A stretch of 43,512 nucleotides of DNA from an uncultured Saprospiraceae bacterium. Lineage in GTDB: Bacteria; Bacteroidota; Bacteroidia; Chitinophagales; Saprospiraceae. Positions 1 to 7,755 of this stretch are shown in pieces. A program made the position numbers and the translations under genes. The notes beneath the pieces were generated by a model. That model had not been told where the DNA came from. It saw only the letters and a program-made list of their open reading frames with translations, and did not search any database. The stretch lies in contig CALLXF010000039.1 in assembly GCA_938015805.1 (NCBI GenBank), forward strand, positions 1 to 43,512, written 5' to 3'. Position 1 is the first letter of the stretch. Each line of letters starts with the position of its first letter.

Positions 1-55
1 TAAATTCATAGTATTTTTTGATCTTTAGAAAAATAATAATTTTAAATTCCAATCG

Positions 56-63
56 CAAAGGTA
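56..63 (-). promoter_or_regulatory. -7 promoter element reading leftwards out of the window
   Basis: On the minus strand this reads TACCTTTG, an exact match to the Bacteroidota -7 consensus TAnnTTTG. Transcription would start near 49-51 and run left. A minus-strand ATG at 9-7 lies about 40 bases downstream, so a gene probably starts there and continues beyond the window. The element is seen in sequence; the gene is inferred. Confidence 0.5.
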
Positions 64-191
64 CAGTAAAGGCATGCAAATAAAACCAACTAGGTAAAAA
101 ACTAATTGTTAATAATTTAGGCACTATGTCGATTTGAGTGGGTAAAAAATATCTATTCCATTCTGATGTACATTTAAGTTCATATTCAAAT

Positions 192-236
192 GCCTCTTTT
201 TCTTTTGCCTTGAAGCAAAAGAAACAAAAATTCAAG
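192..236. repeat. Structured, possibly dispersed repeat (REP-like)
   Basis: TCTTTTGC (201-208) and GCAAAAGA (215-222) form a perfect 8-bp stem around the loop CTTGAA (209-214). The same loop is complementary to TTCAAG at 231-236, so a competing helix or pseudoknot is possible. From memory, similar elements of the form CTTTTG-CTTGA-CAAAAG-AAACAAAA-TCAAG occur in intergenic DNA of Bacteroidota genomes. I see only this copy here, so the dispersed nature is not shown by the window. Confidence 0.4.
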
Positions 237-400
237 ACTGTTTTGATTTCTTAACGTTCCTAAATCATTAAAATCCTAAACAAAATAAACTCGCATAAAC
301 AGCGGATTCTCACATTATCAATTATACTATCCCATTGGCATATCTTATTCTCAGTATTGCTAGTTTTGCTCAAACACTATTTTGTTTTTAACGGATTTTA

Positions 401-436
401 AAAAGGTCAATCCACTAAAATCAAAAAGGTCAATCC
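401..436. repeat. Short tandem direct repeat AAAAGGTCAATCC
   Basis: AAAAGGTCAATCC occurs at 401-413 and again at 424-436, so repeat starts are 23 bases apart, about two helical turns. The arrangement would suit a protein bound to one face of the DNA. No gene start lies immediately beside it, so the role is unknown. Confidence 0.4.
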
Positions 437-509
437 TTGCATAACTTAGGATTATACCAAGCATTTAAGCACTCACCCATTCTGATTAACATAGAGCCAA
501 CAATATTGA

Positions 510-1772
510 TTAGTCTTTGTATAGTAAGTATTTCTTTCTTATTCCCAAAAATGCGTTAAGATCCTCTTGCCAGGTAGCTCTTATCTGTTGCCTCGTCATC
601 CCCTTCTCTAACTGCAATCGCAAAGCATCAGAACCAGCCAACTTATCAAAAAAAGCGGTGTTAGTCCAAAATGTAAATCCAGCCTCCATAGAAGAAATAT
701 ATGCCTGTTCTATATAACTCAAATTGATCTCTTTACGATTTTCTAAAATCTGCATATCAAAATCAAAATAATGCCCTCTACATAGAACATCTTTATGCTT
801 AGGATTAGTAGCTCCAGGCATAGAACGAGGAGTAAAAGAATAAGTTATAGATCCCCATTCTGGATGTCCTAATACTTGAAACTGAGTATCGGTCCCTCTT
901 CCAATGCTAAACGTGGTAGGTTCAAACAAACACAAAGATGGATAAAGCAAAACAGACCTCCTGTTAGGCAAGTTGGGTGATGGCTTTATGGGTAAATCAT
1001 ATCTACTTTGATGCGTGTAGTTTTTACAAGGAATTACAGTTAGCTTACATTGCAGGCTTTCTTTTAACCATCCTTGCCCATTGATCATTTGTGCATACTC
1101 TCCTATCGTCATTCCGTATACAATGGGAACTGGATGCATACCTACAAAAGAAACAAACTCTTTTTTGAGTAATGGTCCATCTACATAATGGCCATTAGGG
1201 TTAGGCCTGTCTAGAAGTATTAAAGGAATATTATTTTCTGCACATGCCTCCATAACATAATGTAACGTAGATATATAAGTATAGAACCTCACACCCACAT
1301 CTTGAATATCGAAAACTACAGCCTCTAAACCCTCAAGATCCGCTGATGATGGCTTTTTATTTTTACCGTAGAGTGATATAATTTTTAGCCCTGTTTTCTG
1401 ATCTATACCGGAATCTATTTTTGTTCCAGCATCCTCTTTTCCTCTAAAACCATGTTCTGGAGCAAATACATGAGAGACATTTATTTTCTGAGAAATCAGA
1501 TAATCAGCTAAATGTTGCGATTTCACTCGACTCGTCTGATTAACCACCAATGCGACTTTTTTATCCTTTAATAATCCGATATATTTTGATGGATCATCTG
1601 CGGCCGGAGCTGGTACTTGTGATGTATTCTTACCCACAGGTTTATTAGATGTGATCACTTCAGATACAGGTGTTAGAATAGCAGCTTTACCACTATTAAT
1701 GTTATCTCCATTTTTACATGCCAATAAAATGAAAAAGGATACTAAGAGTTTAAACAAATTACATAATTTCAT
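510..1772 (-). CDS. namZ: DUF1343 exo-beta-N-acetylmuramidase lipoprotein (NamZ family)
   Basis: The 420-residue product belongs to the DUF1343 family, whose characterised members (NamZ) remove terminal N-acetylmuramic acid from peptidoglycan fragments. Family signatures are visible: FDIQDVGVRFYTY, a LLDRPNPNG stretch, the SLCLFEPTTFSIGRGTDTQF block and YGMTIGEYA. I start it at the ATG at 1772 because this gives a lipoprotein signal peptide with lipobox LLAC (Cys19), predicting a lipid-anchored envelope enzyme. The frame stays open upstream to 1895, but that part lies over the divergent exonuclease gene. It probably works in muropeptide recycling or scavenging. Family assignment is strong; substrate is inferred from the family. 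Confidence 0.88.
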   Translation of the reverse strand: MKLCNLFKLLVSFFILLACKNGDNINSGKAAILTPVSEVITSNKPVGKNTSQVPAPAADDPSKYIGLLKDKKVALVVNQTSRVKSQHLADYLISQKINVSHVFAPEHGFRGKEDAGTKIDSGIDQKTGLKIISLYGKNKKPSSADLEGLEAVVFDIQDVGVRFYTYISTLHYVMEACAENNIPLILLDRPNPNGHYVDGPLLKKEFVSFVGMHPVPIVYGMTIGEYAQMINGQGWLKESLQCKLTVIPCKNYTHQSRYDLPIKPSPNLPNRRSVLLYPSLCLFEPTTFSIGRGTDTQFQVLGHPEWGSITYSFTPRSMPGATNPKHKDVLCRGHYFDFDMQILENRKEINLSYIEQAYISSMEAGFTFWTNTAFFDKLAGSDALRLQLEKGMTRQQIRATWQEDLNAFLGIRKKYLLYKD

Positions 1773-1785
1773 AATCTGAAAGTAA

Positions 1786-1793
1786 TACATTCG
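1786..1793 (+). promoter_or_regulatory. Probable -7 element for the exonuclease gene
   Basis: TACATTCG differs from TAnnTTTG at one position. It sits in the 27-base gap between two divergent genes. Transcription from it would start close to 1798-1800, giving an almost leaderless message for the exonuclease. The similar TATATTCG precedes gap. Confidence 0.35.
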
Positions 1794-1799
1794 CGTAAG

Positions 1800-3200
1800 C
1801 TGGCAAAGAAAAAGATATATACCATTATTGATATCGAGACTACAGGTGGAAAAGCCGATCGAGATAAAATTACGGAAATCGCTATCGTAAAGCATGATGG
1901 TGAAAATATCTTAGACAGTTACGAGACGCTCATAAATCCAGAAAGAAACATACCTCCATACATTACACAGATCACAGGAATCGATAACGAGATGGTCGTA
2001 GATGCTCCTAAATTCTATGAGGTCGCAAAAAAAATCATAGAAATAACGGAAGGAGCCATTTTCGTAGCTCATAATGTACGATTTGATTACGGATTTATAA
2101 AAGCGGAATTTGATCAACTAGGATTTACTTTTTCTAGAAGACAATTATGTACGGTTAGACTTAGTCGTACGACTTTCCCTGGTCTTAAATCTTACAGCCT
2201 AGGTAACTTGATTACTCATTTTGGAATTAAAGTAAATGACCGTCATCGAGCTATGGCAGATACAATGGCTACAGTCGAATTATTCCAAAAAATACTCGCT
2301 GTCAAAACATCAGAAACTGCCATTAAAGATTTTATAAATAAGGGAATCCGTGAGGCACAATTACCGCAAGGCATAACTCTAGAATATTTACACAAGCTGC
2401 CTGAGGAATGCGGAGTATATTACTTTATCAATGAGTACGATAAAATAATATACGTCGGTAAAAGTATCAATATCCAAAAAAGAGCATTCCAACATTTTAG
2501 AAGTACAACCGCAAAATCGGCAAAATTAGTACAAAGAGTCAGAAGTATAACTTATGAACTCACCGGAAGCGAACTGGTCTCATATCTATTAGAATCCAGA
2601 GATATAAAACGTCTGACACCAGAAATAAACAAAGCGCAGAGATCAAAAACTTACCCTTATTTTATACATCGTTACACAGATGATAATGGGTTTATATGTT
2701 TTGAAAGTAAAAAAACCAATCAAAAAAATCTTCTCCATAAAACAGTTTTGAGCTATTACACCTCTAAAACTGCTAGTGAAAATAGTCTCCAATGGATCCG
2801 CAAGGAATTTACTTTATGTGATGAAAAAACAGGTATAGGATCTGGAAGAGCTCCATGCTTTAGCCACAGTGTAGGTTTATGTTACGGGGCTTGTTTTTTT
2901 GGAGAAGATATAGGAGAATACAATGAAAGAGCAGAAGAAGCTAGCAATGCTTTACAAAAGGTATTTAATGAAAACTTTATAGTAATAGACATTGGTCGAA
3001 CAGAAGATGAGGCATCTATTATTCTAGTCGAGGATGGCAATTACAAGGGCTATGGATATATTTCTAATGAGGATATAAAATATGGAATAGAAGAGCTCAA
3101 AGAAGTTATTAAATACGAACCTATAAATAGAGATGCTAATAATATTATCCGAGGCTATGTTTCTAAACATAAATCCAAACTCAAAATTGTGCCGTTTTAA
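1800..3200 (+). CDS. DEDDh exonuclease (DnaQ-like) fused to a GIY-YIG nuclease domain
   Basis: The N-terminal domain (about 1-170) is a DnaQ/epsilon-type 3'-5' exonuclease. Its DEDDh residues are D11 and E13 in DIETTGG, D96 in HNVRFDYGF, and H149 and D154 in HRAMADT. A GIY-YIG domain follows (about 195-290) with GVY (205-207) and YVGKS (218-222), resembling the UvrC N-terminal nuclease. The remaining ~170 residues are unassigned. This fusion occurs in other bacteria, and a DNA-repair role (Cho/UvrC-like) is inferred. The first ATG in frame, at 1992, would remove the DIE motif, so the true start is upstream. No ATG, GTG or TTG exists between the in-frame stop at 1764 and 1992. CTG at 1800 gives the natural-looking start (L/M)AKKKIYTIIDIETTGG; CTG at 1776 is the alternative. 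Confidence 0.85.
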   Translation: MAKKKIYTIIDIETTGGKADRDKITEIAIVKHDGENILDSYETLINPERNIPPYITQITGIDNEMVVDAPKFYEVAKKIIEITEGAIFVAHNVRFDYGFIKAEFDQLGFTFSRRQLCTVRLSRTTFPGLKSYSLGNLITHFGIKVNDRHRAMADTMATVELFQKILAVKTSETAIKDFINKGIREAQLPQGITLEYLHKLPEECGVYYFINEYDKIIYVGKSINIQKRAFQHFRSTTAKSAKLVQRVRSITYELTGSELVSYLLESRDIKRLTPEINKAQRSKTYPYFIHRYTDDNGFICFESKKTNQKNLLHKTVLSYYTSKTASENSLQWIRKEFTLCDEKTGIGSGRAPCFSHSVGLCYGACFFGEDIGEYNERAEEASNALQKVFNENFIVIDIGRTEDEASIILVEDGNYKGYGYISNEDIKYGIEELKEVIKYEPINRDANNIIRGYVSKHKSKLKIVPF

Positions 3201-3293
3201 TTTATCAACTGCTGTCTTTTTTCTAAAATCCTTGATCTTCAGAAGCAACTAAATATGGATTCTTACGTCTTAATATAAGTTAGCGTAACCAAT

Positions 3294-3830
3294 ATGCACA
3301 AAACTATCGCAAGTCTTTTTTTAATAATGACGTCATTCTCATTGGCTTTAAGCCAAAAAGTGCATTATAGCGACTCCATATCCGTGAAATTCTTTATGCT
3401 GGATGAGTGTCGTATTTGTCAAAACTATGGACCTGATTTTAAAAAATTATACGACGCCTATGCCAGTGATAGCATATCATTTGTAGGTTATTTCCCTAAC
3501 TTCTCTTCAAAGAAGAAAAATATCGACAAGTTTAAAAAGACCTTTTCTATTCCATTTGACCTCAAAACAGATTACTATAAAACACAGACTAAAAAATTTG
3601 GTGCGGAAATATTACCAACTGTAGTCGTCTATGATGAGAAGAAAAAAATTGTTTTGTATGCGGGTAGAATAGATGATCGGTATCATAAAATAGGAAAGCA
3701 AAAACGAGTAATCACCAGTTATGATCTGATAAATGCTCTCGATAGCATTATAGCTGACAAACCTATACTTATTAAAAATACGCAGCCGATAGGTTGTTTT
3801 ATTAACTTTGCAGATAACATTAGCAATTAA
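3294..3830 (+). CDS. Exported thioredoxin-fold (redoxin) protein, partner of the copper/haem protein
   Basis: This 178-residue protein has a signal peptide (about 1-20, ending in LALSQ) and a thioredoxin fold with CRIC near residue 40. PTVVVYD supplies the cis-proline loop near 108, and a GRIDDRY motif lies near 123. The tail contains TQPIGCFI. GRIDDRY and the GC tail are, from memory, typical of redoxin domains attached to cytochrome c and copper type II monooxygenase modules in other bacteria. The gene ends 10 bases before such a protein, so the two are probably cotranscribed. It likely acts in the periplasm, perhaps in copper loading, electron delivery or thiol exchange for its partner; that role is inferred. 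Confidence 0.75.
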   Translation: MHKTIASLFLIMTSFSLALSQKVHYSDSISVKFFMLDECRICQNYGPDFKKLYDAYASDSISFVGYFPNFSSKKKNIDKFKKTFSIPFDLKTDYYKTQTKKFGAEILPTVVVYDEKKKIVLYAGRIDDRYHKIGKQKRVITSYDLINALDSIIADKPILIKNTQPIGCFINFADNISN

Positions 3831-3840
3831 GATATAAAAA

Positions 3841-5442
3841 ATGATTAAACATTTATTTACAGGAGTTCTGATTTCCTTTTTTGCCTTTACGGCGAATGGA
3901 CAAACCTACACAGAGGATATTGCAGAAATAATATACAATAAGTGTACTACTTGTCACCGAAGCGGAGAGATCGGTCCGATGGCTTTTACTAACTACGATG
4001 AAGTAAAACAATGGGCTCAGACTATAAAATTTGTTACACAAACAGGTTATATGCCGCCATGGCAAGCTGATCCTCAGTATTCTAGATTTTTAGGAGAAAA
4101 TTATTTAACACAAGAAGAAATAAATACAATTAGTGCATGGGTCGACGGAGGTACTGTACAGGGTCCTTCTTCAGCAGAGCCTAACTTACCAGATTTTCCT
4201 GATGGTTCTCTATTAGGCGAACCAGATTTAGTTCTAACATTTGCGGAGCCACATACGCACATTGGAAATAATAGAGATGAATATCGATATTTTGTGTTAC
4301 CCACTGGCCTTACTGAGGATAAGATCATAAAAGCTATAGAGTTTAGACCAGGCAACGCAAAAATCGTCCATCATGCTCTAATGTTTGAGGATACAGAAGG
4401 AATCGCTGCAGCAAATGATGCTACTACACCAGAATATGGTTTTGAAGGATTTGGTGGTTTTGGAGATACAGATAATGATTTTGGGATATTAGACCAAAAG
4501 CAATATCCCGGTTTTGTACCAGGTCAAAAACCTTTAAGGTTCCCTGATGGAATGGGTCAAACCATGGCAGCAGGTTCAGATTTAGTTATCCAGGTGCATT
4601 ACGCTCCATGGCCTACCACCGAAACAGATCTAAGCCATGTAAACATATTTTTTGCTGATGAGGATGAGGAAGTAGACCGATTTGTACAGGATAGTATTAT
4701 GTTGCCATTTAACATACCTCCTTTTGGTTTCAATGGGTTTATAACTTTTACCATGCCTGCAGAAACTGTTAGAGAATTTCATGGAACGATGGTAGTAGAA
4801 GAACCTATAAGTATTATGGGTTTATCACCGCACATGCACTTATTAGGTCAAGACTGGGAAGTATGGGTAGAACATACGGATGGAAGTATTACTAAGCTTA
4901 TAAAAATCCCTGAATGGGATTTTAACTGGCAAGGAAATTACTTTTTACCTAAACTCATTGTTGCGGAACAAGGTGCCATAGTACATGCCGTGGCAACGTA
5001 TGATAATACTTCAGAAAACCCGAGCAATCCAAATAGTCCTCCTGAATTTGTAGCCTGGGGAGAAGGTACTAATGACGAAATGTATTACCTACCTATCATG
5101 TTTGTGCCATATCAAGAAGGTGATGAGAATGTTGTTTTTGATAACGTACTAGGAGTAGAGGAGCAAAACATAAGCATATCAGATGATAAGCTATATCCGG
5201 TTTCTCCTAATCCAGTTACCGACCAAGCTTTGGTTCATTTCAACTTAAATAATGCAGGACCGGTAACTATCCAAATAGTAGATATAAATGGAAGAGTTTT
5301 AAGAACCTTAAACAAAGAAGAGTTCTTTACAATAGGAAATCATTACATTCCTTTTAAAACAAATAACCTCGACATGGGAACTTACATAATAAGTATCGAG
5401 GGGAAAAATTTTAAACTCTCGGAGAAGTTCGTAAAGATCTAA
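3841..5442 (+). CDS. Secreted haem-c / copper type II monooxygenase-like protein with T9SS sorting domain
   Basis: The 533-residue protein has a signal peptide (about 1-21, ANGQ). A cytochrome c-like module follows with CTTCH (35-39) and a YMPPW motif that could give the axial methionine. The central region resembles the two-domain peptidylglycine-hydroxylating (copper type II, ascorbate-dependent) monooxygenases: EPHTHIG, AKIVHHALMF, IQVHYAP and the SPHMHLLG copper motif. The C-terminal ~80 residues are a T9SS type A sorting domain (YPVSPNP..., VDINGRVLRTL), so the protein should cross the outer membrane and be attached or released. The haem could pass electrons to copper. The reaction and substrate are unknown. 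It is probably cotranscribed with the preceding redoxin, and a hairpin follows. Confidence 0.82.
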   Translation: MIKHLFTGVLISFFAFTANGQTYTEDIAEIIYNKCTTCHRSGEIGPMAFTNYDEVKQWAQTIKFVTQTGYMPPWQADPQYSRFLGENYLTQEEINTISAWVDGGTVQGPSSAEPNLPDFPDGSLLGEPDLVLTFAEPHTHIGNNRDEYRYFVLPTGLTEDKIIKAIEFRPGNAKIVHHALMFEDTEGIAAANDATTPEYGFEGFGGFGDTDNDFGILDQKQYPGFVPGQKPLRFPDGMGQTMAAGSDLVIQVHYAPWPTTETDLSHVNIFFADEDEEVDRFVQDSIMLPFNIPPFGFNGFITFTMPAETVREFHGTMVVEEPISIMGLSPHMHLLGQDWEVWVEHTDGSITKLIKIPEWDFNWQGNYFLPKLIVAEQGAIVHAVATYDNTSENPSNPNSPPEFVAWGEGTNDEMYYLPIMFVPYQEGDENVVFDNVLGVEEQNISISDDKLYPVSPNPVTDQALVHFNLNNAGPVTIQIVDINGRVLRTLNKEEFFTIGNHYIPFKTNNLDMGTYIISIEGKNFKLSEKFVKI

Positions 5443-5470
5443 TAAGAGAGATATAAACAATTAACATCGA

Positions 5471-5498
5471 GGCTATCGTTCAAAGCGGTAGCCTTTTT
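5471..5498 (+). terminator. Rho-independent terminator after the copper/haem gene
   Basis: GGCTATCG (5471-5478) pairs with CGGTAGCC (5486-5493), with one G-T wobble and a 7-base loop, followed by a five-T run. It ends the redoxin/monooxygenase unit and lies immediately before the gap promoter. Confidence 0.75.
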
Positions 5499-5499
5499 G

Positions 5500-5507
5500 T
5501 ATATTCG
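5500..5507 (+). promoter_or_regulatory. Probable -7 element of gap-pgk
   Basis: TATATTCG differs from TAnnTTTG at one position and lies 19 bases before the gap ATG. Its upstream half overlaps the terminator just before it. Confidence 0.4.
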
Positions 5508-5526
5508 CTGGCTTAAATAATTAGAA

Positions 5527-6519
5527 ATGAAGAAAAGAATTGCGATTAACGGCTTTGGCCGAATAGGGAGACTTACATTTAGAAATTTACTACTAAACAA
5601 AAACGTCGAAGTAGTTGCGATAAATGACTTAACCGATAACGATACCCTTGCTCACTTATTAAAATATGATAGTGCTCAAGGAAAATTTGACGGAACGGTA
5701 AGTTCTGATGCTAAATACATTACAGTCAATAGAAAGAAAATTCATTCTTTCTCAGAAAGGGATCCTCTTAACTTGCCTTGGGCTAAGTTAAAAATAGATA
5801 CCGTTATAGAAGCAACTGGAGTTTTTAGAACTAAAGAAAAATCTGATCTTCATTTACAAGCTGGAGCAAAGAAAGTAGTTCTTTCCGCACCTGCAAAAGG
5901 AGAAGGTGTAAAAACGATTGTTAGAGGAATCAATGATAAGAAAATAGGGAAAACGATTTGCCATTTATCAAACGCAAGTTGTACCACTAACTGTTTAGCA
6001 CCAGTAGTACAGTTACTTGATCAGAAGCTAGGAATCGTAAAAGGTTCTTTAACTACAGTACACGCTTACACTTCTGATCAAAATATACAGGATGCTCCAC
6101 ATAGTGATCTTAGACGAGCCAGAGCCGCTGCAGTAAACATTGTTCCTACATCTACAGGAGCCGCAAATGCACTGGGACTAGTATATCCTAAAATCATAGG
6201 TAAATTAACTGCGATGGCCTTAAGAGTTCCAGTGATAACCGGTTCATTAATCGAACTAAACGTACTTGTAAAAAAGAATACTACCGTAGAAAAAGTAAAT
6301 GCTATTTTTAAATCAGCTTCAGAAAAAAACCTAAAAGGAATATTAGAGTATTGTGACGAACCTATAGTTTCTTCTGATATTATCGGAAATACCCACTCTA
6401 GTATTTATGACTCTTTACTTACTACTGTAAATGATAAAAACTTTGTAAAGGTGGTAAGCTGGTACGATAACGAGGCAGGATATTCTGCAAGACTTGCGGA
6501 GTTGGTAGCTAGCGTTTAA
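5527..6519 (+). CDS. gap: Type I glyceraldehyde-3-phosphate dehydrogenase
   Basis: It catalyses the NAD-linked oxidative phosphorylation of glyceraldehyde-3-phosphate in the cytoplasm (glycolysis/gluconeogenesis). The 330 residues match the usual length. The Rossmann motif is INGFGRIGR (7-15), and D34 fits NAD rather than NADP preference. The catalytic cysteine is C152 in SNASCTTNCLAP, and H179 in TTVHAYT is the base. DLRRARAAAVNIVPTSTGAA and WYDNEAGYS are also intact. pgk follows after 10 bases, so the two form a glycolytic operon. Confidence 0.97.
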   Translation: MKKRIAINGFGRIGRLTFRNLLLNKNVEVVAINDLTDNDTLAHLLKYDSAQGKFDGTVSSDAKYITVNRKKIHSFSERDPLNLPWAKLKIDTVIEATGVFRTKEKSDLHLQAGAKKVVLSAPAKGEGVKTIVRGINDKKIGKTICHLSNASCTTNCLAPVVQLLDQKLGIVKGSLTTVHAYTSDQNIQDAPHSDLRRARAAAVNIVPTSTGAANALGLVYPKIIGKLTAMALRVPVITGSLIELNVLVKKNTTVEKVNAIFKSASEKNLKGILEYCDEPIVSSDIIGNTHSSIYDSLLTTVNDKNFVKVVSWYDNEAGYSARLAELVASV

Positions 6520-6529
6520 AAATACATTC

Positions 6530-7741
6530 ATGCAAATAGAAGATATAGACCTAACAGGAAAAAGAGTTTTAGTCCGTGTGGATTTTAACGTTCCGTTATC
6601 AGATGATTACAAGATACTCGATGATACCAGGATAGCCAGAGCTCTTCCTACATTAGAGTACCTAAAAAGTAACAATGCTTCTATTATACTTATGTCCCAT
6701 CTCGGAAGACCTCAGAAAAAATTGAAAGATGATGGATCTGTAAACAAAGTTAAATTTACACTGCGTCATATAGTCGATCATCTTTCTACCGTTCTTAATA
6801 CCGAGGTATTTTTTACAGAAAGTCCTTTTGGAGAAGACGCTTTAAAAAAGAGCTTAGAGTTAAAAGGAGGTCAAGTACTGCTTTTAGAAAATACCAGATT
6901 CCATTTACAAGAGGCTAAAGGTGATTTAGAATTCGCCTCAAGGCTTGCAGCATTAGGTGATGTTTATATAAATGATGCATTTGGGACAGCCCACAGAGCT
7001 CATGCCTCAACTACAACAATTGCTCAATTTTTCCCTATCCATAGAAAAGCATTTGGGTTTTTACTGAGATCAGAAATAGAAAACGCAGACCGCTTAATGC
7101 TCAGTCCGAAAAGACCACTTACAGCAATTATCGGAGGAGCAAAAGTTTCTGATAAGATCCAGTTACTAAATAGACTCATAGAAAAAGTAGACAATATTCT
7201 TATCGGAGGAGGAATGGCTTATACATTTATCAAAGCACAAGGAGGCTCCATTGGAAAGTCATTATGTGAGGATGAATTTTTAGAACTCTCTAAAGAAATT
7301 CTAATTAAAGCAAAAGCAAATAATGTAACTATCTATTTACCAGCAGACTCTGTTGTAAATAGCGACTTTAAAGACACAGAGGGCAAAGTAGTTAACAGTG
7401 ATAGTATTGCAGAAAACGATATGGCATTAGACATCGGTCCAGAAGCAATAGATAGTTTTAGAAAGGTAATTTTAAAATCAGCTTGTATTCTATGGAATGG
7501 CCCCTTAGGTGTTTTTGAATTTAAACACTACTCTAAAGGGACTTTTAGCACGGCCGAGTCTGTAGCTTTAGCTACAAAGAACGGAGCCTATTCCTTGATA
7601 GGAGGAGGAGACTCAGTGTCTGCTATCAATCAGTCTAATCTTACTGATGCAGTAAGTCATATTTCTACAGGCGGAGGAGCAATGCTCGAATACTTAGAAG
7701 GAAAATCCTTACCGGGTATTCAAGCTATTTTAGAAAATTAA
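6530..7741 (+). CDS. pgk: Phosphoglycerate kinase
   Basis: It transfers phosphate from 1,3-bisphosphoglycerate to ADP, the step after GAPDH, whose gene lies 10 bases upstream. Visible motifs are RVDFNVPLS (17-25), SHLGRP near 57, LLENTRFH near 117, IGGAKVSDK near 202, GGGMAY near 226, and the C-terminal nucleotide loop GGGDSVSA with STGGGA. The 403-residue length is normal and no active-site loss is seen. It converges with the SLBB gene, with only 14 bases between the stops. Confidence 0.97.
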   Translation: MQIEDIDLTGKRVLVRVDFNVPLSDDYKILDDTRIARALPTLEYLKSNNASIILMSHLGRPQKKLKDDGSVNKVKFTLRHIVDHLSTVLNTEVFFTESPFGEDALKKSLELKGGQVLLLENTRFHLQEAKGDLEFASRLAALGDVYINDAFGTAHRAHASTTTIAQFFPIHRKAFGFLLRSEIENADRLMLSPKRPLTAIIGGAKVSDKIQLLNRLIEKVDNILIGGGMAYTFIKAQGGSIGKSLCEDEFLELSKEILIKAKANNVTIYLPADSVVNSDFKDTEGKVVNSDSIAENDMALDIGPEAIDSFRKVILKSACILWNGPLGVFEFKHYSKGTFSTAESVALATKNGAYSLIGGGDSVSAINQSNLTDAVSHISTGGGAMLEYLEGKSLPGIQAILEN

Positions 7742-7755
7742 TATAGGTTCTACTT

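Larger units (their letters stand above)
64..509. other. Intergenic region without a recognisable gene
   Basis: No convincing coding frame on either strand. It holds a structured repeat (192-236) and a 13-14 base direct repeat (401-436), described separately. The rest is AT-rich and unremarkable. It lies between a leftward promoter and the 3' end of the leftward muramidase gene. Confidence 0.6.

Noticed and set aside
517-717. Open frame of 66 codons on the plus strand opposite the muramidase gene
   Set aside because: It lies wholly within a well-supported gene on the other strand and has no family features.
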